From: Raphanus sativus
Taxonomy: Eukaryota > Streptophyta > Magnoliopsida > Brassicales > Brassicaceae
Length of the DNA stretch: 64,000 nucleotides
Direction of reading: 5' to 3'
Assembly (NCBI RefSeq): GCF_000801105.2
Contig: NC_079517.1
Span: 23,194,973 to 23,258,972 of the forward strand
The number at the start of each line of letters is the position of its first letter. Positions within the stretch are counted from its first letter, which is position 1. The notes beneath the pieces were generated by a model. That model ran no database searches. It was not told the origin of the DNA and worked only from the letters and a program-made list of their open reading frames with translations. The position numbers and the translations under genes are program-made. This document shows, piece after piece, positions 1-9,831 of the stretch.

Positions 1-446
1 TTTCTTAGACTCTTCAAAGCTTGCCGTCAAAAACACTTAGAAGGAATATTTAAGCATTTCCATTAAGTTAAAAATCCGTCAGGGGCAATCTCGTAATTTG
101 GTGAAGTCTTGGTGAAGTAGTCGGCTAAACCATTTTGTCCTCGATATCGATCGACAACACTAGATGTGTATCGATCGATTATAATGTTCTAGTACGCGGA
201 TCTTCTCAGCTACATCGATCGACAACTCAGGATGAGTATCGATCGATTCTAATCGCAATGTTGACTTCCGACTTGGTCTTGAATGGTCAACTCGGGTGTA
301 TTATCTCTTGTACTAAAAAATGCTCCAAAAACATCACTTTATCATGAAACGCTCATGAACCTGAAAACATACCTAACAGGCTAGAAAACACATTATAAAA
401 CACTAGTATACCATGGTAGAAAATGGGTGAAATCCATGGTATATCA
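1..446 (-). repeat. Element A 3' LTR, cut by the window edge
   Basis: On the minus strand this LTR starts TGATATACCATGG at 446, directly after the polypurine tract, and continues out of the window. It matches 8190-8642 closely, with small substitutions and one short indel near 8582. It contains TCGATCGA boxes in pairs about 24 bp apart (near 145/169 and 213/237). Confidence 0.88.
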
Positions 447-461
447 ACTCCCCCAGACTTA
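447..461 (-). other. Polypurine tract of element A
   Basis: On the minus strand AGTCTGGGGGAGT abuts the TG that begins the 3' LTR. This is the expected plus-strand primer site of an LTR retrotransposon. A near-identical second tract lies about 1 kb upstream at 1452-1470. Confidence 0.8.
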
Positions 462-1978
462 CTCCTTTGCTTGTCCTCAAGCAAAAACCAGTAGTCTTTG
501 GAAAAGGTTTGAAAACAGTAGGAACTCAAAGATTCAAAATATTGAAGTCATCACTCTATGGGTTTGCAATTCATATCTAAAAATCCTAATCACAGAAATT
601 CATTATGCCTTATCCTAGCTTAGCAACCAAATTCATCTAGTCCACAACTTAGCAAATCTTATCTGACGTTCCTCTCTACTAACCTCATTTCTTAACATAA
701 AATAAAAGTGCAGGCTTTACCTTGGGAGTATCGAACAAAGGACACATGGATTCAACTCAAACAAGTATCTGAACACACATGTAGTCTTCTCTGGTCCCTT
801 TCTCCCCTCATCTCTCTTCTCTGAATCTCTTATTAGTTTCAATTTCAATAGGTTTCGATGTCACAAAGATCAACTAGTCTATCTCATTGACATTTGTATT
901 TGTAACTCATACATTTTGACAAAGTGTAGCGAATAGTGGGGTCATAGATAATGTACCTACCCCTCGTTTCCACAATGTGTGATCATCCTTGAGATTTAGA
1001 ATAGTGGGATCACGGGTAATGTACCTATCCCTCTGACTCTCAAGAAATCATTTCAATCTTTTATAACTTAAAACTTAGATCTTTGAGATGCCGAAGAGAG
1101 AGAAGGAAGGGAACCAGAAACACACAGACTTTTTACCTTCCAGACTTGTAAGGGGATTCCGATCCAGTGATTTCCAAGCCCCAAGACAAGCAAATAAGGC
1201 AGTATTAGTGTTGGAGGTCAGCTTTGGTTCCTTCAAACAATTTCAGCTAGTGTATATTGTTGATAGGTTGATCCACTTTAGCATCTTTAGTACTATCTGC
1301 AATCAGTAAATCTAGAATGGTGCTAAAGAGTGGTCAAACAGTCAAATATAAATCTATATCAATGTTCTCATTTAATACTTATGTGAAAAATAATTTTGAA
1401 AAACATTTTAAATAAAAACCAAAATAAAAACAATAAAAAACACATATTAGTAGACTCCCCCAGACTTAAATTACACTGTCCCAGTGTAACACATCCGGAG
1501 TGAGGTAAATAAATAAATTATAATAACTGTATATAACAACGACTAAACATGACCGCGATGGTATCGATCGATACGTAAAGATATACGTCGATCGTTAGTG
1601 ATGGTCGTGTTGCGTCGAGCGATGTGAATGGAATGTGTCGGTCGACGGAATCATCATTCTACTTGGATCTTTTAAAAACTGCAAAAATAAAATGCGAAAA
1701 CTAAAAGTAAAAATGTAAAAATAACTTTAAAAGAAAATAAAAGAAAACCTAATAGTGGGTTGCCTCCCACTCAGCGCTTTGTTATAGTCATTTAGCTTGA
1801 CTTTGGTTGGTGTGTGACTCAGGGTGTGCAGAAACTGCTGCTTATCGGACAACAAGCATCAATTTCGTGTCTCCTACTATCAAACCATGTGGCAATGAAG
1901 CTTCGTGTGGCATCATCACTTCTTAGCTGTTTCTTATCTATCTTGAGGACTGTATCTGTGAGCTTCCTCAGAGTATTC
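462..1978 (-). other. Element A 3' untranslated region
   Basis: About 1.5 kb without a convincing gene; it is collinear with the 3' region of D (21236-22541). It holds a small hairpin at 1755-1770 (GTGGG stem), a four-box 24-bp-type lattice at about 1564-1645, a hairpin at 1471-1489 (TTACACT stem) and an internal purine tract at 1452-1470. The part from about 1815 to 1978 encodes, out of frame, the conserved C-terminus of the upstream ORF. Confidence 0.7.
1471..1489 (-). other. 3' UTR hairpin next to internal purine tract
   Basis: A perfect inverted repeat, TTACACT and AGTGTAA around a 5-nt loop. It is conserved in D at 21545-21563, there with loop AGGAC. It sits one base from the internal purine tract 1452-1470. 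Function unknown. Confidence 0.65.
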
Positions 1979-3463
1979 TCAATATATTTGATGTTGCCAA
2001 CCTTCCTGATAGGTGTATTCTGACAACTCCCTCAGCTCATTCTGCATTGCATCAATCTTGTCATGAATCAGCTGATCTCGGTCTGCCAAGGACTCGGTGT
2101 CGATCGATGCTACAACTTGTGCGTCGGTCGTTTCGCTGGGCATTCTGTCGGTCGATCCAGTGTCAACTGTGTCGATCGATTCTGAAGGTTGTCCATGGTA
2201 CTGCAGAGCACGTATATCGTTCTTCATCTGTCGAGTAGTTCTGCATAAGCTGTTCACTCGTTCGTTTACAGTGGCGTCAATGTCATCACTTCTTCCATTA
2301 AGTCTCTCCTCCATAGTATTCATAGCTTCGTATAGCTCATGTTTGATCTGATCAACTTCTACTGCTGTGTATGCTCTCTTTGTTGGTGGTGGCTCGATGT
2401 CGATCAATATGGATCTAGGCCTGTCGATCGATGTCGCGTTTCTGTCACGAAGACCAATATGATCTTGAACTATGCCAATTTCTTGTTGCAACTCGTTCAA
2501 CTGTTGTGACAGTGTATCCAGGTATCGCATGATAGGTGAACTGAAGTGATCGTGATTTTCCTCGTATGATTTCATCCTGTTCTCCAGTGCTGCGAACCTT
2601 GTGTCGATCGATGATGAAGAGTTTGTGTCGATCGACGGGAAAGTAGCATTCTGAGCTTGACCTTTCTCGCAAATTGATGCTAACTCTTTCTGTAGAAGAT
2701 CAATCCTCTTGCTTAACCATTCGACATTGTTGTTGAGAGGGCTGTAGACGTCTCCAATCCTTGTATTGATGTAAGCAATCTCCCATTCATCTCTCTTAGG
2801 TGATGAACATTCTGGTCGGTTCTTGGATGTAGTCTTGCCGATGTCGATCGATGGTACAGGTGCTGTGTCGATCGATATAGGTGGCGTAGCTTCCTTCTCA
2901 AGCATGGTTATAATGTTCCCAATCCCCATTCTTAGCGCTGCCATGTCACTTTGGAAATCTTTATAGCTGATATCCAAAGGCTGGAAAGTATCTTCCACCA
3001 ATGTGCGAATGTCTGCCTCAAGGTGTGCCTGAGCTCTCCATACATCAGTCACCATATCATCTATCTCCTCTCTACTGTAGGGTACTGGTGGTGGTCTGTA
3101 TGCATGGTAAGGGCGTGTGTGTTCTGGAAGGCGTAAGCAACCTTTGTGAAAAAAAGATGCTCTCTCCAGAATTCTCCTTATGTGCTCCTTGGTAACAGGG
3201 ATGATTTCACCATCAACTCCCCTATCATGTCCAATCTCATCTCTGTGGACACCATATTCATCCTTTGATTCCCATTTGAATCTTCTGGATCCATCGGTAT
3301 TAAAGGCACTTCGTCCAAACTTCAAACGTCTGTTGGGCGATCTGACTCTTGCGCTGTCGATCGATCTGGGATACCGGCCGTCGATTAATGGTGATGAATC
3401 GATATCGATCGATGGTGAACTCCTAGGTTGACCGAAACTTTGAGGAACTGTATCCTCTCTCAT
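1979..3463 (-). CDS. Pol-replacing SID-repeat coiled-coil ORF of element A
   Basis: An uninterrupted frame of 494 residues occupying the place of pol. It holds no RT, RNase H, integrase or protease motif. Visible features are many Ser-Ile-Asp triplets spaced exactly eight residues apart (for example residues near 18-34 and a run near 440-470), a conserved block reading GEIIPVTKEHIRRILERA, and heptad-like stretches around EWLSKRIDLLQKELASICE and DQLIHDKIDAMQNELRELSE that suggest coiled coils. D, E and F carry homologous ORFs, so this is a family protein and not chance. Compared with D, the C-terminus is frameshifted after EYTY and the last 60 or so family residues lie out of frame down to about 1815. 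No enzymatic role is visible; a structural or nucleic-acid-associated role is a guess. Confidence 0.6.
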   Translation of the reverse strand: MREDTVPQSFGQPRSSPSIDIDSSPLIDGRYPRSIDSARVRSPNRRLKFGRSAFNTDGSRRFKWESKDEYGVHRDEIGHDRGVDGEIIPVTKEHIRRILERASFFHKGCLRLPEHTRPYHAYRPPPVPYSREEIDDMVTDVWRAQAHLEADIRTLVEDTFQPLDISYKDFQSDMAALRMGIGNIITMLEKEATPPISIDTAPVPSIDIGKTTSKNRPECSSPKRDEWEIAYINTRIGDVYSPLNNNVEWLSKRIDLLQKELASICEKGQAQNATFPSIDTNSSSSIDTRFAALENRMKSYEENHDHFSSPIMRYLDTLSQQLNELQQEIGIVQDHIGLRDRNATSIDRPRSILIDIEPPPTKRAYTAVEVDQIKHELYEAMNTMEERLNGRSDDIDATVNERVNSLCRTTRQMKNDIRALQYHGQPSESIDTVDTGSTDRMPSETTDAQVVASIDTESLADRDQLIHDKIDAMQNELRELSEYTYQEGWQHQIY

Positions 3464-4315
3464 GGTGATGTGGTGGTTGTCCTGGACGTGAGCTAGGATA
3501 TCTGGATGGCAACGTTGCTGTGTGAACAGGTTTTCTGGTCCATTGGCAACTTGGAGGATGTCTGCTATGTCTTCTCTGGTTATCTGCAGAACTCTTCCAT
3601 CTATTGCTCTTGCAAAGCCATCTGTATCCCTGAAAATTCCAAATTCATCAGGTGTTATTGAAACATTCCTGATATCATATGGATCATGAAATCGAGATTG
3701 AACTCTGGTTAGGGCATCGATCGATGGTGCAGTGGTGGTGGCGATCGATGGTGATCGTCTAGCTGCAAGGTTGGATCAATTGTTCTTGGTGTTGCAGTCC
3801 TCCATGGTTAAGTTGCTAATTGCTGGAAGCTGTTGGGTATAAGTTGTTGAGGTTTGAATTTTCGTGGCTGGTGTTGTCAACCTTATATACCCATGTGTTG
3901 CCCTAATCGGTGAAATTCTGATTTTGTCCTTTAAGTCGGCTGGGTCAATATTGATCGATGTGATGCTGGCGATGTCGATCGATGGACGATGTCATTTTAC
4001 TGGATGAAGTAGATAATCGATCGATGATGGACGCTGGATGTCGATCGATTTGGGGAAACAATTTGCAAATCTATCATTCTCCATGTAGTTTTCCCAAGCT
4101 CTTTCTTCCCAATAATCTTCATCATGTTCTTCAATGTGGTTTCCACTGTGGGAAGATCTGGTTGTATCTACTGCAAAACTTTCATGAAATTCGCTATCTG
4201 CCCAACTTCTTACTGAGTAATCATCTTCTTTTCTGTTGGGTGGGATGGCGAAATTCGGATAGCAATGATTTGGTAAATCGAGTTCATCATCTGGTGGGCC
4301 TCTGTCGATCGATAA
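3464..4315 (-). pseudogene. Broken linker between protease and SID ORF, element A
   Basis: No long frame survives. The stretch still has SID boxes (near 3716, 3955, 3977, 4017, 4040 and 4306) and acidic coding fragments similar to the E and F region that follows the protease. It was probably continuous with the downstream ORF in an intact family member; stops and indels now divide it. Confidence 0.5.
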
Positions 4316-5246
4316 TCAATGGTTGGTGTCGATCTCTTCTGAATTGATGGTGTCGATCGATGACGTTGAGGTGCTGTCGATCGATCCCGAGTACTCTGTC
4401 TCATACTCGACTTCACAATGACAAACTGCTATGATACCAAGATCATCTTCTTTTACCACGGTTTTGGCTGGTGGTTTGCCAAGTTTGACAGGGTCGTAGT
4501 GGATATCTGGATCTATCATAGTCAAGAACATCATGTTGGTGTTCATGTCACATATAGCTCCTACTGTAGCCATAAATGCTCTTCCAAGTAAGAGGGAAGA
4601 GTTCCAATTAAGCTTGATGTCTAGGACATGAAAATCCACAGGGACAATAGCATTACCAATCTGTACTTCCAGGTCTCTGATCAAGCCTCCAGAGTTTTTT
4701 CTGAGTGTAGTCCACAAATGTGAAGATCTCTGGTGAAGGCTCTACTTTCAGACCCAGATGGTCTTCCATGACCTTTGGTAAGATGCTGACTGATGAACCA
4801 GTGTCACATAGTTCATGAGGAAATTCAATCCCTTGTACTACACAGGGTATTGCAAACTTTCCAGGATCACTCTTCTTCTTCAATTTAATCTTTTTCCTCA
4901 TATGTTCTCTGACATTGTCAAACCTTCTTCTAATGTCATTTTCAGTCTCCTTTGTTTCTTTGAAGAACATCGACAATCTACTTGTGAAGTAAACCTCCTC
5001 AAAGGGTTTCTATAGTGGGATTCTGATAACTCTCTTAGTGAAACCATCAATCTCCTTCTCATTAGCTTCCCTCTTAAGGTTCTTAGGAGCTTTCTCCTTC
5101 CTACTCCTTAACCTTCTTCCTTCAGTTCCCTCTGATGTTGGTGTAGTGTCTGAAGGGTTACTAGTAGTCTCTGCAGGGTTAGCTTGTGGTTTCGGTGTGG
5201 GTCGGAGTGCATTGATTCGGTTTCTGTCAATCGATGGTAGTTGCAC
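4316..5246 (-). pseudogene. Retropepsin-like protease region of element A
   Basis: Three overlapping or adjacent frames (5010-5246, 4653-4976, 4316-4717) together encode a basic linker (KEKAPKNLKREANEKE), a segment FFKETKETENDIRRRFDNV, and an aspartic-protease core with CDTGSSVSILPKVMEDHLGL. The DTG motif is the catalytic signature of retropepsins. A conserved tail follows: FHVLDIKLNWNSSLLLGRAF. The frame changes near 4700, just after FVDYTQKKLW, so the protease is broken. The C-terminal end runs into SID octads (SIDSTSTS SIDTINSE EID). E and F carry the same protein. Confidence 0.75.
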
Positions 5247-5318
5247 TTGGTATGTGAGAGGTGCGTGTCGATCGATAGGTGGAGAAAAGGGTCGATCGAT
5301 ACGTGTCTCATCTTTTTA

Positions 5319-5879
5319 TCAATCGATGAGTGGCTCGTCTCGTCGGTCGATATCTTCGTAGGTGGGGGTGGGTGGATGAGGATGTGAAGCCGTGAATTCA
5401 GCATGTGTCAAGATTCTAACCGCGTTGCAATCTGCAGTCGTATCAGGAAATGACATCGTTTGTGTCGATCGATGTGGACAATTTGGTGTCGATCGACACC
5501 ACTGTGATCCTCCGAAACTTAGTGAACTTTCCACTTCAAAGTCTCCTTCTTGTAGCTTCTCATGCTTCACCACTTGCCAGAAATCATCATCTATAATGAC
5601 ATTCACGTGGTGTTTCCTGCTTCCTTCCCCTACTTCCTTAGAAGTTCCAATTCTGCTGATAGAGTCTTCAGTTTGGACAATCTGTGTCTCAAGCTTCCTC
5701 ACCTGAGTACAAATGGTGTCTATCCTTGTGTTCAGATTGTTGAAGACAGAGTCAATCTTTCCATTGAAGTCTACTGTAAGCTTCTGATGTCCTTCTAGAA
5801 CTCTATCAATCATGGCATCGAACTTACTCTCCTGGGTGGGTGGTGGTGGGTTTTGGTAAGCTGAGTTGCCGTAGTTCAT
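5319..5879 (-). pseudogene. Gag C-terminal region of element A
   Basis: A 186-residue frame with ESKFDAMIDRVLEGHQKLTVDFNGK and IDTICTQVRKLETQIVQTEDSI, a probable coiled coil that recurs in E (28247-28642) and F (40400-40735). It is followed by HVNVIIDDDFWQVV and a proline-rich spacer ending in an SID-type repeat. It belongs downstream of the gag core and upstream of the protease. No zinc knuckle is visible. Confidence 0.65.
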
Positions 5880-5963
5880 GGTGTTGGTGAAGGGTTTCTG
5901 ATACTGTGAACTCTGGTTGTAGTTACTCTTCTGACCGCTGCCAAAAAAGTTTATGTTTCCACT

Positions 5964-6701
5964 TTAGTTTCCATATCTCTGAAATCCAGTACCTCCAATG
6001 TAGTTCACATCTTCCTCTGTATCATCTCCTCTAGCCTCTTCTTCTTCAGCTGAGCAGACTGGTTGCCCTAAAAATGCATGCAAAGCATCTATCTTGGCTC
6101 TGACTTCATTCATCTGGTTCTCCCCGATGGCTGCAACCGATTTCTTCTTGTCAGAGTCAGTGTTCTTGGTGTTGCTGCTGTTGGCTAGGTTCTCAATAAG
6201 TCTCACAGCCTCTATTGGATTTCTGGTGTTGAAGTTCACCTCGCTAGCAGTATCAAGAGACATCTGATACCTCAAGGCGATACCTCTGTACAAAGTGCTT
6301 AGCAGCTGCACTTCATTAAATCCATGGTGTGGACAGTCTCGCTGGAAAAACTTAAATCTGATCCACGCGTCTTTAAAAGTCTCACCAGGCTTTTGCGTGA
6401 ACGTGGCAATTTTGCTCCTTAAGTCTTCAGCACGTGCCTCATCAAAGAAATTACGCAGGAAGGCGTTTTTAATGTCGGCTCAGGATGTCAGTGATCCTGT
6501 AGGTAGCTGCTTGAGCCAGTGTGAAGCTTCTTCAATCAGTGAGTATGTGAAGAGCTTGCAGAGTATGTAGTCCTCAGGGACTCCATCCATAAGGTCCTCG
6601 AACCTTTCCAGATGGTCCATAGGATGCTCGTGTGATAACCCAAAGAAAGGTATCTGAGACACGAGAGAGTAGTACTGAGGCTTGAGCTCGAAGTTCGGCT
6701 T
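5964..6701 (-). pseudogene. Gag core of element A (Retrotrans_gag-like), frameshifted
   Basis: Frames 6480-6662 and 5964-6311 hold the conserved plant gag block: FFGLSHEHPMDHLERFEDLM, ASHWLKQLPTGSLTSW, an F-x-FFDEARAEDLR-type segment in the broken middle, and LYRGIALRYQMSLDTASEVNF. This pattern matches the retrotransposon gag domain of Ty3/gypsy elements, which forms the capsid. The reading frame is interrupted near 6480 and near 6311. Confidence 0.75.
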
Positions 6702-7172
6702 CTAAATCTCTGGAAGTCGAATAGCTGATCTGTTGGTGTAGTACTCATCAGAACGATTGTACTCTGCCAACGATCGTGTTTGAGCTTTTCCTGTAGTCTC
6801 AACTTCAGGCTCAGGGATTATGTTTCCATGTGCATCTAGCTTCTGACATGTTGCATTACGCAGATGACCATCTTGGTCATACATGTTTCCATTCTCGTCC
6901 TGCGTGAGGATATCAATCGCAACCATGCCTCGCGAGTTAGTATCGATCGATGTACGGTGAGTAGTATCGAACGATGTGGATCGGCAAACGATATCGGTCG
7001 ACGGTGCTGACTGAGTGTCGGTCGACGGTTGAACGTGAATATCAGTCGACGGTACTGCGGTTCTGTCGATCGATGCGGAGCGTAGGTCTTTGCGGATTGA
7101 ACGTTCCAAGTGTGCAGGATCTTCTAAGAATAGTAGTTGATTTCCCTAATTGCTTCTGGTACTGCTGGGCAT
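6702..7172 (-). pseudogene. Gag N-terminus with SID/STD octad repeats, element A
   Basis: The likely start is the ATG at 7172 (MPSSTRSN), shared with E and F, followed at once by an in-frame TAG. The open part from 7109 reads LERSIRKDLRSAS and then octads beginning SID or STD (SIDRTAVP, STDIHVQP, STDTQSAP). A polypyrimidine stretch and CAG lie just upstream of the ATG, as in E and F. The block NMYDQDGHLRNATCQ and SLAEYNRSDEYYTNRSAIR follows and is shared by the whole family. Confidence 0.65.
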
Positions 7173-7267
7173 GTACCTGAAAAGACAAGAAAAATTTTAA
7201 TCAGAAAGGTGGTAAAGAAAAGAAAAACCTAAGATTAATAAAATTAAATCTAATGGCGACCAAAGCT

Positions 7268-7285
7268 CCCCGGCAACGGGCGCCA
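7268..7285 (-). other. Primer-binding site, tRNA-Asp type, element A
   Basis: On the minus strand it matches the 3' end of plant tRNA-Asp(GTC) (TGGCGCCGTTGCCGGGG, recalled from Arabidopsis) with one inserted base. It lies four bases inside the LTR, the usual place. Confidence 0.85.
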
Positions 7286-7289
7286 AATT

Positions 7290-8642
7290 TGATAGTGCTC
7301 AAATTACCCAGTAGAGCTTACTCTCTCAAATAAGAGGTATAGCTGTAATACTTAGGAATCGAATCACGAGGAGCTAGGGAACCAATTAAATATAATCAAT
7401 TAATCAATCCTAGATGAAATTGGTTTTAATGATGAGAATGTAAATAACAATTCCTAAAATGAGCAAGGTAGTTTCTCTAACTAACAATATGATGGGGTGT
7501 TCAAATGAAATGAAGAGTGCTAGACTTAGGGATTTTATTCAGGAATGGAGATTATAATATCTATAAATGCTTGACAAGTTGCTTGCATGATACTATAGAA
7601 CTCAAGCCGCTTAACTCTCAGTGATGTCTCACTGGTTAAATAATCTAGATCTCTGGCCTCAACTGTCGTATGTTGACACAGAAAAAGAGTCGATCGATAT
7701 CCTTTAGAGATATCGAGCGATACACCTTTTGCTCGACGATCGATTCACCTGTCGGGATATCGATCGACGGCTTCTAGATATGCCTAGGCGCGAACCGATA
7801 ATGAACACTAGATCTCAAGGAGGGCGGTTAGCTCTTCTCCAAGAAGATACTAGTTCAAACAGATAATTCAAGATATCAAAGATCCTAGTGATCTATATTC
7901 TAGTTAGCTACTCTAGAACAAGCTTAGGGTGCAATCTATTTGATATAAATCACAACTTAGCAATTATAGTTTGGGGCTAATCTCACAAACCTATTTAAAC
8001 CCTAGATCTAACAAGTAGATTACTCAGACATAGCTAAGCAATTCATAACAATAGATAGATGAAAAAATTGCATAGATAGATAAAGAGTCGAATAACAAAT
8101 GGAGTTCACAAATCTCTCCAATCTCTCAAAACATGTAAAACTCTAGTCTCTCTCTCACACTCTCTGCTTTGCCTCTCAAGACTTGTGTTTCTTTGACTCT
8201 TCAAAGCTTGCCGTCAAAAACACTTAGCAGAAATATTTAAGCATTTCCATTAGGTTAAAAACTTGTTAGGGGCAATCTCGTAATTTGGTGAAGTCTTGGT
8301 GAAGTAGTCGGCTAAACCATTTCGTCCTCGATATCGATCGACAACACTAAATGTGTATCGATCGATTATAATCTTCTAGTACGCGGATCTTCTCAGCTAC
8401 ATCGGTCGACAACTCAGGATGAGTATCGATTGATTCTTATCGCAATGTTGACTTCCAACTTGGTCTTGAATGGTCAACTCGGGTGTATTATCTCTTGTAC
8501 TCCAAAATGCTCCAAAAACATCACTTTATCATGAAACGCTCCTGAACCTGAAAACATACCTAGCAGGCTATAAAACACATTAGATATATAATAAAATACT
8601 AGTATACCATGGTAGAAAATGGGTGAAATCCATGGTATATCA
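7290..8642 (-). repeat. Element A 5' LTR (1353 bp)
   Basis: Begins TGATATACC on the minus strand at 8642 and ends ACTATCA at 7290, giving TG...CA ends. TCGATCGA-type boxes lie at 7690, 7713, 7737, 7760, 8334, 8358, 8401 and 8425, spaced 23-24 bp within each group. A TTAAATA sequence near 8240 may be the TATA box. The flank after 8642 is element B sequence; the target duplication cannot be checked because the other end is outside the window. Confidence 0.9.
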
Positions 8643-9763
8643 TACCGCCAAATAGAGCAATAGGACCTCACCTTCCAAGGGTTTTGAGAGGAGAGGTGGA
8701 GTAGTGAGGTAGGCCTTAAGATCGGATAGGGCTTGCTCACATTTATCAGTCCATTGGAAGTCCTTGGGGTCCTTCAAGGTTTCGAAGAAGGCATGCGACT
8801 TATCGGAATCGCCTGGAGATGAACCTCCTCAGGGCGGCCATCCTCCCTGCCAGCCTTTGGCACCTCCTTGACATTGCGAGGGGAAGGGATCACTTGGATT
8901 GCTCTCACCTGCTCTAGATTTGCTTCGATGCCCCTGTCGGTGACTATGTACCCTAGGAACTTTCCCGAGCTTACTCCGAACGAGCACTTTGAAGGGTTTA
9001 GCTTCATGTTGTACTTCTTGAGAGTGGTGAAGGCTTGTTGGAGGTGCGAAATATGGTCCTCAACATCCAGGGACTTTACCAGCATATCATCAATGTAGAC
9101 CTCCATGGTCTGCCCTATCTGATCGGCGAACATCATGTTGACAAGCCTTTGATAGGTCGAGCCTGCGTTCTTAAATCCAAAAGGCATGGCCTTGTAACAG
9201 TAAATGCCCCCTGAAGTCATGAAAGAAGTCTTCTCTTGGTCGTCAGGATGCATTAGGATCTGGTTATATACGGAGAATGCATCCATGAAACTCATCAGCT
9301 GATGCCAAGCAGTCGCGTCGACTAGCTTGTCAATATGAGGCAAGGGGAAGGGGTCTTTAGGACATGATTTGTTAAGATCCGTGAAGTCGATACAGACTCT
9401 CCACTTCCCGTTCTTCTTCCTGACGACCACTACGTTAGCTAACCACTCCGGATATTGCACCTCTCGTATGAATCTGGCATCCAGTAGGTTCTTGACCTCT
9501 TCGGTTATTATCTCGTCCCTTTCGGGAGCGAACTTCCTCCTCCTCTGTCTGACCGGGGGATGCATCAGATCCACTTTGAGTTGATGCATAATGACGTCAG
9601 GATCGATTCCAGGCATGTCCTCATGAGACCAGTCGAAGCAATCGGAGTTGGACCTTAGGAAGTCGACCAATCTCCTTCTCAGGCCTTCCGGAAGCTTGGA
9701 GCCTATCTTTAAGTTTTGGCTCGAGTTCCCTTCTGTGAGTAGGACTTCATCCATTTCTTCCAC
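8643..9763 (-). pseudogene. Reverse transcriptase of Tat-lineage element B, truncated by A
   Basis: The frame 8774-9763 (329 residues) contains VVVRKKNGKWRVCIDFTDLN, the FPLPHIDKLVD block, MPFGFKNAGSTYQRLVNMMF, and the catalytic YIDD in MEVYIDDMLVKS. These are the canonical Ty3/gypsy RT motifs. After a frameshift near 8790 the homology continues through LTDKCEQAL-like and LLSKPLEGE-like residues to 8643, just at the start of RNase H, where element A interrupts. Residue-by-residue similarity to C (14064-14871) is very high. The motif DWSHEDMPGIDP before RT is typical of Tat elements. Its likely role was DNA synthesis from element RNA. Confidence 0.9.
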
Positions 9764-9831
9764 TTCCGGCTCTTCGGTGAGCGGGGCCGGAAGCCTCTTA
9801 TGTAATTACTATAAGACCTGGGTCTTCCCTT

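Larger units (their letters stand above)
1..8642 (-). mobile_element. SID-family LTR retrotransposon A (gag-pro, no pol)
   Basis: The element reads right to left: 5' LTR 7290-8642, tRNA-Asp-type primer site 7268-7285, gag 5319-7172, protease about 4316-4976, a pol-replacing ORF 1979-3463, 3' untranslated DNA, polypurine tract near 447-461 and 3' LTR from 446 leftward out of the window. The two LTRs share several hundred near-identical bases (1-446 and about 8190-8642). No reverse transcriptase, RNase H or integrase motif is present in the 6.8-kb interior, so the element is non-autonomous. It is inserted in element B: B's RNase H start is cut at 8643. The name 'SID family' is mine, for the repeated Ser-Ile-Asp triplets. 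The tRNA-Asp primer type suggests relation to the Athila branch of Ty3/gypsy, which is an inference. Confidence 0.9.

Noticed and set aside
5392..5798. Plus-strand frames opposite A's gag
   Set aside because: Shadows of the minus-strand gag C-terminus; no independent support.
7268..7285. tRNA gene fragment
   Set aside because: Only the 3' end complement of a tRNA is present, next to an LTR: a primer-binding site. The same holds for 29801, 31185, 38405 and 46622.
8774..9763. Cellular reverse transcriptase or telomerase-like gene
   Set aside because: The motif order and the flanking gag, LTR and primer site show a Tat retrotransposon.
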